From the NCBI GenBank assembly GCA_937928215.1, contig CALFWL010000186.1:1-47441 (forward strand): a DNA stretch of 47,441 bases. The letters run 5' to 3'. This document shows, piece by piece, positions 30,132 to 39,000 of the stretch; position 1 is the first letter of the stretch; each line of letters opens with the position of its first letter. Position numbers and translations under genes: made by a program. The notes under the pieces were generated by a model that did not search any database, was not told the DNA's origin, and worked only from the letters and a program-made list of their open reading frames with translations. Origin of the DNA: an uncultured Pirellulaceae bacterium. Lineage in GTDB: Bacteria > Planctomycetota > Planctomycetia > Pirellulales > Pirellulaceae.

Positions 30132-30565
30132 AAATTTCTGTCGGCAGCGACCATCGAGGCGTCGAACACCGCAAATTCATCGGCGACATTGTGTCCTCGC
30201 TGGGACATTCCGTCATCGATTGTGGCACGATGACGCAAGAGCCCTGTGACTACCCGGATATCGCTCTGACAGTCGCCAGCTCAGTCTCTCGTCGGGAGAG
30301 CGATATGGGGATCCTGATTTGCGGTACGGGGATTGGCGTCATGATTGCCGCCAACAAGGTCAAGGGAATCCGCGCAACGATCTGTTGCAACCAAGAAGCG
30401 GTTGTGCTCAGTCGTCAGCACAATGACGCTAACGTTTTGTGTCTGGCCGGAAACGGATTTGATGCGGATCACGTTCGTGAAACAATCACGACATGGCTTT
30501 CGACCGATTTTGAGGGCGGTCGACACGCCCGACGCGTTGAGAAGATCGCCGCGATCGAAGCGTGA
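30128..30565 (+). CDS. rpiB: Ribose-5-phosphate isomerase B
   Basis: The 145-residue protein fits the RpiB/LacAB fold and length: SDHRG (7-11), DYPDIA (41-46), GILICGTGIG with catalytic Cys65, and SRQHNDANVLCLAG containing the conserved His98. It interconverts ribose-5-phosphate and ribulose-5-phosphate in the pentose phosphate pathway. Its ATG overlaps the stop of the Sua5-phosphatase gene (ATGA). It ends 54 bases before the stop of the convergent sigma factor gene, where no clear terminator is visible. Confidence 0.95.
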   Translation: MKISVGSDHRGVEHRKFIGDIVSSLGHSVIDCGTMTQEPCDYPDIALTVASSVSRRESDMGILICGTGIGVMIAANKVKGIRATICCNQEAVVLSRQHNDANVLCLAGNGFDADHVRETITTWLSTDFEGGRHARRVEKIAAIEA

Positions 30566-30619
30566 GATTCGACTGGTCAAGACGATTCAAGCCTGTCCGG
30601 CAGACGGTCGCTTGGAGGA

Positions 30620-31549
30620 TCAAAACGGCATGCTGATTTCCATGTCGTAAGGGTCCCTCAGGCCTTCGCCCAAACGCTTCAACGCTTCGGTTTCAATTTG
30701 ACGGACTCGTTCGCGAGTCAGGCCCAGCATCTCACCGATTTCTTTGAGCGTGCGCGGCTCGGTGTCTTCGAGGCCAAACCGCATTTTCAAGACACTCGCT
30801 TCGCGCTCATCCAGTTCATGCATCATCGACTTGATGTGCTTCATCACATCATTTTCCAGCATTTCGTCGGCCGGGCTGCGCGTTCGATCGTCTGTCACCA
30901 TCTCGCTGAGTGACCACCCTGAATCGGCCTGATCGGTTTGCGGGGTGGAATTGTAGATCTGGATTGCCTTTTTGATGATTGGCAATTTTCGTTTGGGCAA
31001 TCCCAGCAATCGAGCGACTTCTTCGGGTGTAGGGTTCCGCCGCAGTTCATCGGTTAGGCGGACCGATGCTCGTCGCCATTTCGAAAGCAGTTCGACCATG
31101 TACGCCGGAATTCGGATCGTCTTGGCGGAGTTGATTAACGCCCGCTTAATCGATTGCTTGATCCAATAGCTGGCGTACGTGCTGAATCGAGTTCCCACGT
31201 CGGGATCAAATCCTTCGACCGCTCGCAACAGGCCAAGGTTCCCTTCCTCGATCAGGTCTTGAAGGCCGAGCCCCTTGCCGGTGTAGCCTCGCGCGATGTT
31301 CACAACCAGTCGCAGATTGGCTCGAACCATCCGGTCACGGGCCTGCACATCACCCACCGCAATCTGACGAGCCAAGTCTTTCTCTTCCTTCGCGGTCAAC
31401 AACGCCGTTTCGTTGATCTCTCGCAGATAGGTTTCAAGAGGCGATTGCAGTCCGCTTCCTGATCGCTTTGATCTGAACGATTTCAGCTCGGATAGTTCTG
31501 CTTTGTCAGATTCGCTGCGTTCCTGATCGTGAAGCATGAGGTCAGCCAT
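30620..31549 (-). CDS. RNA polymerase sigma factor of the sigma-70 primary/group 2 type
   Basis: The 309-residue protein lacks region 1.1 but has region 1.2 (PLETYLREINETALLTAKEE, about 37-68), region 2 with DLIEEGNLGLLRAVEGFDPDVGTRFSTYASYWIKQSIKRAL (98-138), region 3 with IRIPAYMVELLSKWRR and region 4 with LTRERVRQIETEALKRL (277-293). This is a sigma-70 factor able to recognise -10/-35 promoters. Without region 1.1 it is either the compact housekeeping sigma of planctomycetes or a group 2 relative; sequence alone does not decide. An exact palindrome lies in its leader. It is divergent from the fucosidase gene. Confidence 0.92.
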   Translation of the reverse strand: MADLMLHDQERSESDKAELSELKSFRSKRSGSGLQSPLETYLREINETALLTAKEEKDLARQIAVGDVQARDRMVRANLRLVVNIARGYTGKGLGLQDLIEEGNLGLLRAVEGFDPDVGTRFSTYASYWIKQSIKRALINSAKTIRIPAYMVELLSKWRRASVRLTDELRRNPTPEEVARLLGLPKRKLPIIKKAIQIYNSTPQTDQADSGWSLSEMVTDDRTRSPADEMLENDVMKHIKSMMHELDEREASVLKMRFGLEDTEPRTLKEIGEMLGLTRERVRQIETEALKRLGEGLRDPYDMEISMPF

Positions 31550-31615
31550 TTTTAAATAGAGGAAGTCTTTCGTGTGTAGAAACGTTATCGGCGCAGCCTG
31601 ACAGACCCTGCACGC

Positions 31616-31632
31616 CCGTTAAACTTTAACGG
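31616..31632. promoter_or_regulatory. 17-base perfect palindrome, operator candidate
   Basis: CCGTTAAA-C-TTTAACGG is an exact palindrome of 8-base arms around one base, 67 bases upstream of the sigma factor start. The half-site GTTAAACT recurs at 31777-31784, where it overlaps the putative -10 box of the divergent fucosidase gene. This layout suggests a shared regulator, but no known box matches it. Confidence 0.5.
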
Positions 31633-31756
31633 TTTCCAGCGAGTAATCCTCGTTTGTCGGTTGCAACACTTGCGACATTGACCGAATATTCGAAGTCTTA
31701 AAATCTTGAAAGCAACGTATTGTCAAACCGAAGTGCAAAGGCTGATCATACGTACC

Positions 31757-31784
31757 TTGTGGTCATTTTGGGGCCGGTTAAACT
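31757..31784 (+). promoter_or_regulatory. Candidate promoter of the fucosidase gene
   Basis: TTGTGG (31757-31762) and TAAACT (31779-31784) are separated by 16 bases and lie about 70 bases before the fucosidase start. Both boxes are near consensus for a primary sigma factor. The remaining bases of the divergent gap (31550-31852) show no further feature besides the palindrome. Confidence 0.45.
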
Positions 31785-31852
31785 AAAACTCGAATTTCCT
31801 TCAGAGCGTTCGTAAGGGCGTTTGAACTTGTTGTTGTCCCTGGAGTTTCATC

Positions 31853-33430
31853 ATGAAACGTTTCTCCGTTTTGGCTTCGTCCGCAGTTTTGATTTGTGTT
31901 TCCGCGATTGCTTCGGCGCAGGAAGCCGGGCCGAAGGTCGCCAAAGCGATCGCCAACATTGATTCGATCGCGGAAGCCGGGCCGTTCAAACCAACTTGGA
32001 AGTCGCTTGAAACTTATGAAGTGCCTCAGTGGTACAAAGATGCAAAGTTCGGAGTCTTCATTCATTGGGGACCTTACGCCGTGCCGGCTTTCGGTAGCGA
32101 GTGGTATCCGCGAATGATGTACATCGATCAGGGGCGACGTGGCGAAAACATGTTCCAGCATCACCTGGAGACCTACGGATCTCAGAAAACGTTCGGGTAC
32201 AAAGACTTTATTCCGATGTTCAAAGCGGAAAAGTTCGACGCCAACGCGTGGGCCAAGTTGTTCAAGGAAGCTGGCTTTCGATATGTCGTTCCGGTGGCAG
32301 AGCATCACGACGGGTTTCCGATGTACGATTGCTCGTTCACCAAATGGGACGCGACCGAGATGGGGCCCAAGCGTGATGTCATCGCTGAGCTTCGTGAAGC
32401 GGTCAAGGCGGAAGGCATGCACTTTGGAGTCAGCAGCCACCGAGCGTTCAACTGGATGTATTATTTTCGCGACGAATCGTTTGACAATGTCGCCCCCGAG
32501 TTTGAAGGGCTGTACGGACGAACCTTGCCGCACATGTTCGATGAGAAATCGATCAAGTACAAAGAAAACCTTGTTCCGCACGATCAGGTGTTCAAAGACG
32601 ACTGGCTGGCACGGACCTGCGAACTGGTTGAAAAATACGACCCGGAACTTGTGTGGTTCGACTTCGGGATTGCGATGGGCCAGAATGTTCCTCACGATCA
32701 GAATGAATTCGCCGATCATCTGAAACGGTTTGCTGCCTATTACTACAACATGTCGTCCAAGACGGGCGCTGACATTGGAATCATCAACTACAAATGGAAC
32801 GCGTTCCCGGAGTCGGCCGCGATCTTGGACAAGGAACGGTCGAAGATGGCGGAGATTCGCGAGCCGTTCTGGCAGACGGACACCGCAGTTTCAAAAAGCT
32901 CGTGGGGTTACACTTCGGATCCACAATACAAGTCTCCCGACCGACTGGTGGACGACCTAGTGGACATCGTTTCCAAGAATGGGTGCTTGCTGCTGAACGT
33001 GGGCCCGATGGCCAATGGTGAGATTCCAGCAGGGGATCAGCAGGTGCTACGTGACATCGGACGCTGGTTGAAAACCAACGGCGAGGCAATCTATGGAACG
33101 ACATTCTGGAGTACGTTCGGCGAGGGCCCGACCGGTGTCTCAACGGGCCACGTTTCTGAAGCAAATGATAAGCCATTCACGTCCAAGGACATCCGGTTCA
33201 CAAAGAAAGGTGATGTGGTCTACGCGATCATTCTCGATTGGCCGGAAGAGAACCTTGTTTCCATCAAAACGCTCGCCAAGGGCAGCAAACACTGGCCCGG
33301 CGAAATCAACTCGATCGAGCTTCTCGGTTGCGACGAAAAATTGATCACGGTGAGAACTGACGCAGGCCTAGTCGTGACTCTGCCAAGCGTGAAATCGGGT
33401 GAGTACGCTCATGTGCTGAAGCTGAAGTAA
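31853..33430 (+). CDS. Secreted alpha-L-fucosidase, GH29
   Basis: The 525-residue precursor has a signal peptide (FSVLASSAVLICVSAIASAQ). It follows the GH29 plan: FIHWGPYAVPAF (69-80), EHHDGFPMYDCSFTKWDA (150-167) and YDPELVWFDFG, where Asp270 is the expected nucleophile. The general acid/base is not assignable by eye. The C-terminal part (about 430-525) is a beta-sandwich. GH29 enzymes cleave terminal alpha-L-fucose from glycans with retention; marine fucoidan or glycoprotein sugars are likely sources. GGAG lies 7 bases before the ATG. Together with the GH117-like gene it points to algal polysaccharide use. Confidence 0.93.
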   Translation: MKRFSVLASSAVLICVSAIASAQEAGPKVAKAIANIDSIAEAGPFKPTWKSLETYEVPQWYKDAKFGVFIHWGPYAVPAFGSEWYPRMMYIDQGRRGENMFQHHLETYGSQKTFGYKDFIPMFKAEKFDANAWAKLFKEAGFRYVVPVAEHHDGFPMYDCSFTKWDATEMGPKRDVIAELREAVKAEGMHFGVSSHRAFNWMYYFRDESFDNVAPEFEGLYGRTLPHMFDEKSIKYKENLVPHDQVFKDDWLARTCELVEKYDPELVWFDFGIAMGQNVPHDQNEFADHLKRFAAYYYNMSSKTGADIGIINYKWNAFPESAAILDKERSKMAEIREPFWQTDTAVSKSSWGYTSDPQYKSPDRLVDDLVDIVSKNGCLLLNVGPMANGEIPAGDQQVLRDIGRWLKTNGEAIYGTTFWSTFGEGPTGVSTGHVSEANDKPFTSKDIRFTKKGDVVYAIILDWPEENLVSIKTLAKGSKHWPGEINSIELLGCDEKLITVRTDAGLVVTLPSVKSGEYAHVLKLK

Positions 33431-33492
33431 CCTCGCAATTGGCGACCGAAGAAATTCAGCGTTCGCATCCCAACCCAAAGGCAAGCCTTAAC

Positions 33493-33594
33493 TTAAAACG
33501 AGGTCGGTTTTTGCCGGTTCGCCGCCGCTTCAACGGAAATCGCAACGCTGACCAAAAAACCAATTCCGATAATTGCTTCGATTAACCACAACAT
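33493..33594 (-). CDS. Possible 33-residue single-helix membrane peptide
   Basis: An ATG at 33594 is preceded by GAGGA with good spacing (about 8 bases). The peptide (MLWLIEAIIGIGFLVSVAIS, then 13 more residues ending in KPTSF) is one hydrophobic helix with a polar, positively charged tail, the typical look of bacterial small membrane proteins. It sits 77 bases after the stop of the MlaF-MlaE fusion gene on the same strand and before the convergent fucosidase gene. Chance occurrence cannot be excluded; conservation would decide. Confidence 0.4.
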   Translation of the reverse strand: MLWLIEAIIGIGFLVSVAISVEAAANRQKPTSF

Positions 33595-33671
33595 ATGAAT
33601 GTCCTCGACGGAAAGTTCGCGGGCGTCGTTGCCCGCTGTTCTTCTCATCGATCAACGAGTGACACATCTGG

Positions 33672-35327
33672 TCAATCGACCGGATTTTTTCGAAGCAAGT
33701 CCTCTGGACGTGTGCCGGGGACGATTCCTTCAAATTCGAAAAAAGCGAATACGAAGTGGACGGCCAGAGCAAACAAAGTGGCCCACAGGATCGTGCGAGT
33801 CACGCTGCGACTGACATCGGTGGTCGAGTATTTTGGCTGACGACCGATCCGGTACGAGATGACCGCGATTCCAAACCCGGAAACCAACAACTTGGCCATC
33901 AGCCAACCGGTTCCTCGCCACCATACGTACCCCGGCACGTCCATTCCTCGGTGATAGTGCAGCATCCAGAAGTCGGCTCCAAGTTCCGAGTTGGCGAACG
34001 TGAACGTAATCAGGCTGGTCAATCGAGCCACCCAAAACGCCAGCCACGTCAGCAATGGCGTGCCGATTAAAAATGACCAGACAATTGGCGTTAACAGATA
34101 CCGACCGGGTTCGGTGCCAAAGGATTTCATAGCGTCGATCTGGTTGCCAAACTGGCGACCTCCAACATCCGAGGTCACCGCCGCACCACAGCGGGCAGCG
34201 ATCAACACACATGACAACACCGGCACAAAAATTCGGAACATCGCGAAGCCCAGTGCGATCAGTAGATCCTCGACCAGTATAGGCCGAGTGTAATCGGCGT
34301 AGGGTAGAAACTGAAAAGTGAAGTACGTGGTCACGAATCCGGAGATCAAACCTGAAGCCATCAGATAGACGCACGCTGTCGGGCCGAACACCATCCCAGC
34401 GTAATGCCACAAAAATCGCAGGCCAAGAACCGGTTGTCGCCACAGCGGCAACACCGCAAGCAACCCACCAAAGGTAGCCAAAACCACGTCCGTTGTTCGT
34501 TCGAAAAAACCTCGAATCGACTTTGAAACGTTTGCCGCGACCGACGGCTTTTCCGGTTGAGGTCTCGAGTCAAAATCGACGTTCGCCAGTGGAGCAAGTC
34601 GTTCAGGCAATTGACCCCATTGATCACGAGGCACCTCGTACAGCCTCAGTTGTTCCGGGTCAAGCAAAAAGACTCGATCCGCGATTGGAAGCAGGGTCAG
34701 GTAATCGTGAGTCACAATCACTGAGGTATTCGAAAACTGCTGATGCGTTTCGCGAATCAGCTTGGCCACCTGCTGGCCCGTCATCGGATCCAGCCCGGAA
34801 GTTGGTTCGTCATACAGAATCGCACTCGGGTTGGCTGCCAGAGACCGAGCGATCGCGAGTCGCTGTCGCTGCCCGCCACTCAAACGCGAAGTCGGAACAT
34901 TCGTCGGAACGTTCAATGTTTTGAGTAAACCGTCAACGTCCACCTCTGTCGCTCGCTTGCCAGCACTGGACTTCGCATACTGAACGTTGCTCGCGGGCGA
35001 CAACTCGTCGAACAAAGCGAATGACTGAAAGACGACACCGGCTCGTCCAGCTGCGGCGGGAAGTCCATTGACGGTAATGTCACCGGTGATGCAAATCGCA
35101 TCATTCGAATCTTCCACATTACGAGGCAGCAGGCCCGCAATCGATCGCAGCAAAATCGACTTCCCGACCCCACTTGGGCCGACCACCAACGTGATTTCAT
35201 GTTGTCGAAAAGAAACGGAAACACCGTCCAGCAACTTTCGTTGACCGGCGACGACTGACAGTTTCTGGATCGCGATGCCTCGCTCGGAGGACAAATCGAT
35301 TTCGTCTGCATGGGTCTGTGAGTTCAA
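33672..35327 (-). CDS. Mla-like lipid ABC transporter: MlaF ATPase fused to MlaE permease
   Basis: Residues about 18-235 are an ABC ATPase with Walker A GPSGVGKS (50-57), LSGGQ (149-153), Walker B ILYDEP (170-175) and the switch His207. Residues about 285-535 are a MlaE-type permease with several helices and the family motif ARCGAAVTSDVGG at 378-390, followed by QIDAMKSFGTEP (396-407). In proteobacteria MlaF and MlaE are separate subunits moving phospholipid between membranes. TTG at 35327 is the start, overlapping the stop of the upstream partner (TTGA), with GGAG upstream. Fusion would fix ATPase:permease at 1:1. Substrate is inferred from the family. Confidence 0.9.
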   Translation of the reverse strand: MNSQTHADEIDLSSERGIAIQKLSVVAGQRKLLDGVSVSFRQHEITLVVGPSGVGKSILLRSIAGLLPRNVEDSNDAICITGDITVNGLPAAAGRAGVVFQSFALFDELSPASNVQYAKSSAGKRATEVDVDGLLKTLNVPTNVPTSRLSGGQRQRLAIARSLAANPSAILYDEPTSGLDPMTGQQVAKLIRETHQQFSNTSVIVTHDYLTLLPIADRVFLLDPEQLRLYEVPRDQWGQLPERLAPLANVDFDSRPQPEKPSVAANVSKSIRGFFERTTDVVLATFGGLLAVLPLWRQPVLGLRFLWHYAGMVFGPTACVYLMASGLISGFVTTYFTFQFLPYADYTRPILVEDLLIALGFAMFRIFVPVLSCVLIAARCGAAVTSDVGGRQFGNQIDAMKSFGTEPGRYLLTPIVWSFLIGTPLLTWLAFWVARLTSLITFTFANSELGADFWMLHYHRGMDVPGYVWWRGTGWLMAKLLVSGFGIAVISYRIGRQPKYSTTDVSRSVTRTILWATLFALAVHFVFAFFEFEGIVPGTRPEDLLRKNPVD

Positions 35328-36766
35328 TCGACGCTCCGTGTTGGACGATTGGGAACCACCGATGAAGGAATCAAAGAATCGCGATCACCAACCAGAGCCG
35401 TGTAAACAAAACCAGATTCATTTTTGGAAACGACATCGTCGCTGCCATTCCCACCCGGATCAAGAATCAGCCAACGTTGGTCCTTGTGCAATACCATTCG
35501 TCTCAAGACTCTTGCGAATTCCGGAGTGATGGACTTGTTCGGATTTCCAAACATCGATTCACCGATCCGATTGATGGTTGGGTCGAGTTTGCGGCTGGCT
35601 AGATCGATCGCTGCACGAGCCTGCGGCCCTGTCCACTGTTGCTCGATCGTCCGTTTCAAACGATCGTTTTCTATCAAAACCTCCTTGAAGATCGCTGTCA
35701 GCAAGTCTCGCAGCTCTCGATCATTCACGACGGTGCGAAAACTCTCGCGTACCGTTTCGCGAATTTTTGGATGATCGGCAAACTCCTTGACCAGCGACTT
35801 CTGTAGTTCCAGCATGTCTGGCAAATGGGCTTTCAAAATCGGAGCAGCTTTCTCTTTGACAAAGCGATTAAACTCTTGCTCGGTGAAGTTGCGTTCAGGC
35901 AGAGGTGATTTATCATAAAGAAATCGCCAGCCAAATCTCCAGAGAGACAGTTCTTGCCAGACTTCCGTTCCGATCTTCCGGGCGAGTGGCGATCCTTTTT
36001 CCTCAACGACCGGCCATATTTCATCATGGAGCAAAGGCACAATCCGCTTTTGCAACAGATCGGCTTCAAATCGTTTTCCCAACGCCTGGAACTGCTCTTC
36101 CCGAGCTTCAAACGCGGATTGCAAATCGTCTCGAATCACTGAACTGGCGGTGGTGAGCGAATTTTGAACCACGGGTTCAAACGCCTCAGCAATCTCCGGC
36201 ATGTGGCGGCGGTATGACTCCATGATCAAGGTCACCAGTTCGCGTCGTTTCTCTTTGGGCAACATCGTTTTGATGACCCATTCAGTCGACTGGGGCGTTG
36301 ATTCTAGGATGAACGTCGCATCATCGTGCAGTCTCGGGGCTCCACCGAACAGCGTCACGGTTGCTTCATTGACGAAATCGATCTTTTTGTCGGCGGACTT
36401 TTGGGGCGATGAGTCTCCGCTTTCTATCATCGGTCCCAGCCGGGAGACTCGTCCCACCGGCCTTGCGGGTTCGGTGTCGGCAACGAAAACAGGATCATTC
36501 ACCGCGACCAACTGTCTTGAATAGAATTTGATTTGCACCTCTTTGGTCGACCACGTCAAATGCCGAATAATTTGCGGTGCGGCTTGCGGTGAATCCTCGC
36601 TGGCATGGCGCAGACCGATCGCGCTGGCGACGGCAATACTGCACCATATCAGGACGCCGATGATAAGTTTTTTGGAAGGAATGGGTTCACGTGAGGGATT
36701 GCGTTTTTGGATCCGTATGAGACATGCCCATTTTGCGAAATTGCCCAAGTATGTATTTTCGCCCAC
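35324..36766 (-). CDS. Membrane-anchored MCE/MlaD-like partner protein
   Basis: The 480-residue protein has one N-terminal transmembrane helix (KLIIGVLIWCSIAVASAIGL, about 33-52), then a short domain resembling MCE/MlaD (EVQIKFYSRQLVAVNDPVFV followed by PVGRVSRLG, where MCE has a Gly-Val loop), then a long helical, charged region to about 440. The weak MCE match is inferred from the adjacent fusion gene, whose start overlaps its stop by 4 bases. In the Mla system an MCE protein forms the periplasmic shuttle ring; here the long helical extension could span periplasm, as in MCE tubes. I could not see a lipid-binding pore motif. GTG start at 36766; no strong Shine-Dalgarno sequence. Confidence 0.6.
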   Translation of the reverse strand: MGENTYLGNFAKWACLIRIQKRNPSREPIPSKKLIIGVLIWCSIAVASAIGLRHASEDSPQAAPQIIRHLTWSTKEVQIKFYSRQLVAVNDPVFVADTEPARPVGRVSRLGPMIESGDSSPQKSADKKIDFVNEATVTLFGGAPRLHDDATFILESTPQSTEWVIKTMLPKEKRRELVTLIMESYRRHMPEIAEAFEPVVQNSLTTASSVIRDDLQSAFEAREEQFQALGKRFEADLLQKRIVPLLHDEIWPVVEEKGSPLARKIGTEVWQELSLWRFGWRFLYDKSPLPERNFTEQEFNRFVKEKAAPILKAHLPDMLELQKSLVKEFADHPKIRETVRESFRTVVNDRELRDLLTAIFKEVLIENDRLKRTIEQQWTGPQARAAIDLASRKLDPTINRIGESMFGNPNKSITPEFARVLRRMVLHKDQRWLILDPGGNGSDDVVSKNESGFVYTALVGDRDSLIPSSVVPNRPTRSVD

Positions 36767-36844
36767 TGATTCGTTTCTTGAAAGCTCGAATTGGTATCAT
36801 TGTGGTCGAAGTTGATAGAATATTTAGAAACGGTTCGCAATCAG

Positions 36845-38122
36845 ATGATCACCACCATTTGGAAGCCCGCTATGCTTATGTTTTCTTCGCAAACGCTGTT
36901 GGCGGCGATCGGGGTTTTTTCGATCTTGACCGGTTGTTCGGCAGCCCAGAGCGACGGTACTGCCCACGAAGCTTCCGAGCTCAACAAACCGGTAATTGTT
37001 TCGCTCGACGACGCCCTGACGCATTCTGCCGACAATAAGTCACCCGCGCAACTGGAGGCGACGCTCGCCCTAGGGGAGTTCGCCGTCAAGGCTGAATCCG
37101 TCAGGCCGGAAGTAATCGAGTTGTTGTTAGAGCACCTCAAGGCGGGCGGAGACCAACTGGTTCAATCGGCGGCGGAAGTGTCGGTGCGGAAACTTGGGAA
37201 GGAAATGCTCCCATCAGTCACGCGCGCAATTTCCTCGGACAGATTGAGCGAACAAATCGCTGCTTGCAACGCAATCAAAGTGATCGGTCCGGGGGCGATC
37301 GAGCTGTTACCTCAGTTGATCAAGATGTTGGAATCCGGTGATACCTTGCCCCAACGAGCCGCACTTTACGCACTGCAAGGATTCGGCGGACAGGCGTTCG
37401 AATCGATCGATGCGGTCGCTGCTTGCCTTGAATCCCACGACTTCAATGTGCAGTGCATGGCCTGCCGGGTGCTCGAAAACTACGGCTCGGACGCGTTGCC
37501 AGCGGAGAAACGTCTGGTTCAAATTCTGGACAACGGCGTCCCGTCGTCACGAGGTTGGGCAGCGATTGTCCTAGGCGCGATCGGGCCAACAGATGAAAAC
37601 GATATCGTTCCAATGCTGATCGCCAGACTGAGTGAAACACGAGCCCATGTCGAGAAACAACGAATCCTTCTCGGCTTGGCTCATTTGGGACGCGAGGCAA
37701 AACGAGCCATCCCGATCGTGACCGAATTTATGAACTCGCGAAATCACCGAGTCAGACCTCACGCCGCTTACGCTCTGTACAAAATCACAGACGACCGGGA
37801 ACTGTTGGTCAACGTGTTGTCACATGCTCTCGGTGATCGCAACGAACGACAGGACGCGTTTGACCTGATCAACCGACTTGAAGGAGAATCGATTTTTCTA
37901 AAGGCAGAGTTGATCGACCAACTGACCGCCCAAGAAGAAGATGTTCGCGAACAAGCGGCGCTGGCACTCGGGCGGCTTGGTTCTGAAGCCACCGATGCTC
38001 TTCCGGAAGTAAAAAAACTGCTCGACGATCCCGATGCCTTGGTCCGAGACGCTGCCGCTCATGCGATTGCTGCAATCACTGCATCACCAACTGCCGATAA
38101 GCTGGGCGAACCGAAAGAATAA
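36845..38122 (+). CDS. HEAT-repeat lipoprotein
   Basis: ATG at 36845 gives 425 residues with lipobox LTGC (VFSILTGC; the upstream frame to 36791 would bury the signal). The body is built from HEAT-like helical repeats such as GAIELLPQLIKMLESGD, NAIKVIGPGA, AALYALQGFG and REQAALALGRLGSEATDALPEVKKLLDDPDALVRDAAAHA near the end, about 9-10 in number. HEAT proteins are flexible scaffolds; here it is lipid-anchored in the envelope. The stop is directly against the stop of purQ (no bases between), so transcription of the two genes converges. Confidence 0.85.
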   Translation: MITTIWKPAMLMFSSQTLLAAIGVFSILTGCSAAQSDGTAHEASELNKPVIVSLDDALTHSADNKSPAQLEATLALGEFAVKAESVRPEVIELLLEHLKAGGDQLVQSAAEVSVRKLGKEMLPSVTRAISSDRLSEQIAACNAIKVIGPGAIELLPQLIKMLESGDTLPQRAALYALQGFGGQAFESIDAVAACLESHDFNVQCMACRVLENYGSDALPAEKRLVQILDNGVPSSRGWAAIVLGAIGPTDENDIVPMLIARLSETRAHVEKQRILLGLAHLGREAKRAIPIVTEFMNSRNHRVRPHAAYALYKITDDRELLVNVLSHALGDRNERQDAFDLINRLEGESIFLKAELIDQLTAQEEDVREQAALALGRLGSEATDALPEVKKLLDDPDALVRDAAAHAIAAITASPTADKLGEPKE

Positions 38123-38887
38123 CTACGCAAAGTACTCGACTGCGTTTCGGAAGATCTTCATTCCGTCGCCTGCTTCCGGCAGTTCTAGCCGAGTCCAATG
38201 CGGGTGATGGGTTCGATCGATAAAACGTTCGGGATGAGGCATCAAACCGAATATTCTACCCGTCGGGTCACATACACCGGCAACGTCGGCAGTCGATCCA
38301 TTGAAATTATCGACGGCTCCCGTTCCATTGCTGCATGCGTAAGTTAAAGCCAGTTGGTTGCTTGACCGAAGATCGTCAAGAACTTTATCACTGCGAGGGA
38401 CAAACTTCCCTTCTGCATGAGCGATCGGGAGATACATCTTGTCCGTGTCTTTCAAGAAAACGCAGACTGACGAATCCGATTTCAAATTCACCCAACGATC
38501 CACAAATCGTCCGCTGTCATTCCAGGTCAATGTCGCGGGCAGGCCTTCGTCGGTCGGTTCCAGCAGAAACCCGGTCTTGATCAGAATCTGAAATCCGTTG
38601 CAGATCCCTAGAATGAGTTTGCCAGCCGAGTGAAATTCGTGAATCACGTCCGATAGTTTCGACTGAAACTGACTGGCGAGAATTTTACCGGCAGCAATGT
38701 CGTCCCCGTAGCTGAAACCACCAGGAAGACACAATATCTGAGCCTCGGAAATCAACTGTGGAGACTCGATCAGCTGATTGATGTGGTGGTAGTTTGCCTT
38801 CGCGCCAGCTTTTTCGAACGCGTAACCAGTTTCCTGGTCGCAGTTGGTGCCCGGAGCACGAAGGATCAAAACGTTGGGTTGAGTCAT
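38123..38887 (-). CDS. purQ: Phosphoribosylformylglycinamidine synthase, glutaminase subunit
   Basis: The 254-residue class I amidotransferase has the Cys96 nucleophile in LGICNGFQIL and the HPE dyad at 218-220 (LMPHPERF), plus APGTNCDQE near the N-terminus. It supplies ammonia from glutamine to PurL in the fourth step of purine synthesis (FGAR to FGAM). purL is upstream on the same strand, 404 bases away, with a repeat cluster in between. The product should be cytoplasmic. Confidence 0.95.
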   Translation of the reverse strand: MTQPNVLILRAPGTNCDQETGYAFEKAGAKANYHHINQLIESPQLISEAQILCLPGGFSYGDDIAAGKILASQFQSKLSDVIHEFHSAGKLILGICNGFQILIKTGFLLEPTDEGLPATLTWNDSGRFVDRWVNLKSDSSVCVFLKDTDKMYLPIAHAEGKFVPRSDKVLDDLRSSNQLALTYACSNGTGAVDNFNGSTADVAGVCDPTGRIFGLMPHPERFIDRTHHPHWTRLELPEAGDGMKIFRNAVEYFA

Positions 38888-39000
38888 GAAGCTGATTCGA
38901 CTGCTGGAGGTAGTTTAGTTCGTTGAGATACGAATTCGTGATTCAGAAAGCGACGGCGAGGGACGGCGATGTTTGGGAAAGGTTTGGGAGTGTGATGTTT

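Noticed and set aside
33730-34443. Long minus-strand frame (237 codons) inside the MlaF-MlaE fusion gene
   Set aside because: It is a different frame of the same region; Arg/Trp/Ser-rich composition and no ribosome site, while the fusion frame shows complete ABC and MlaE motifs.
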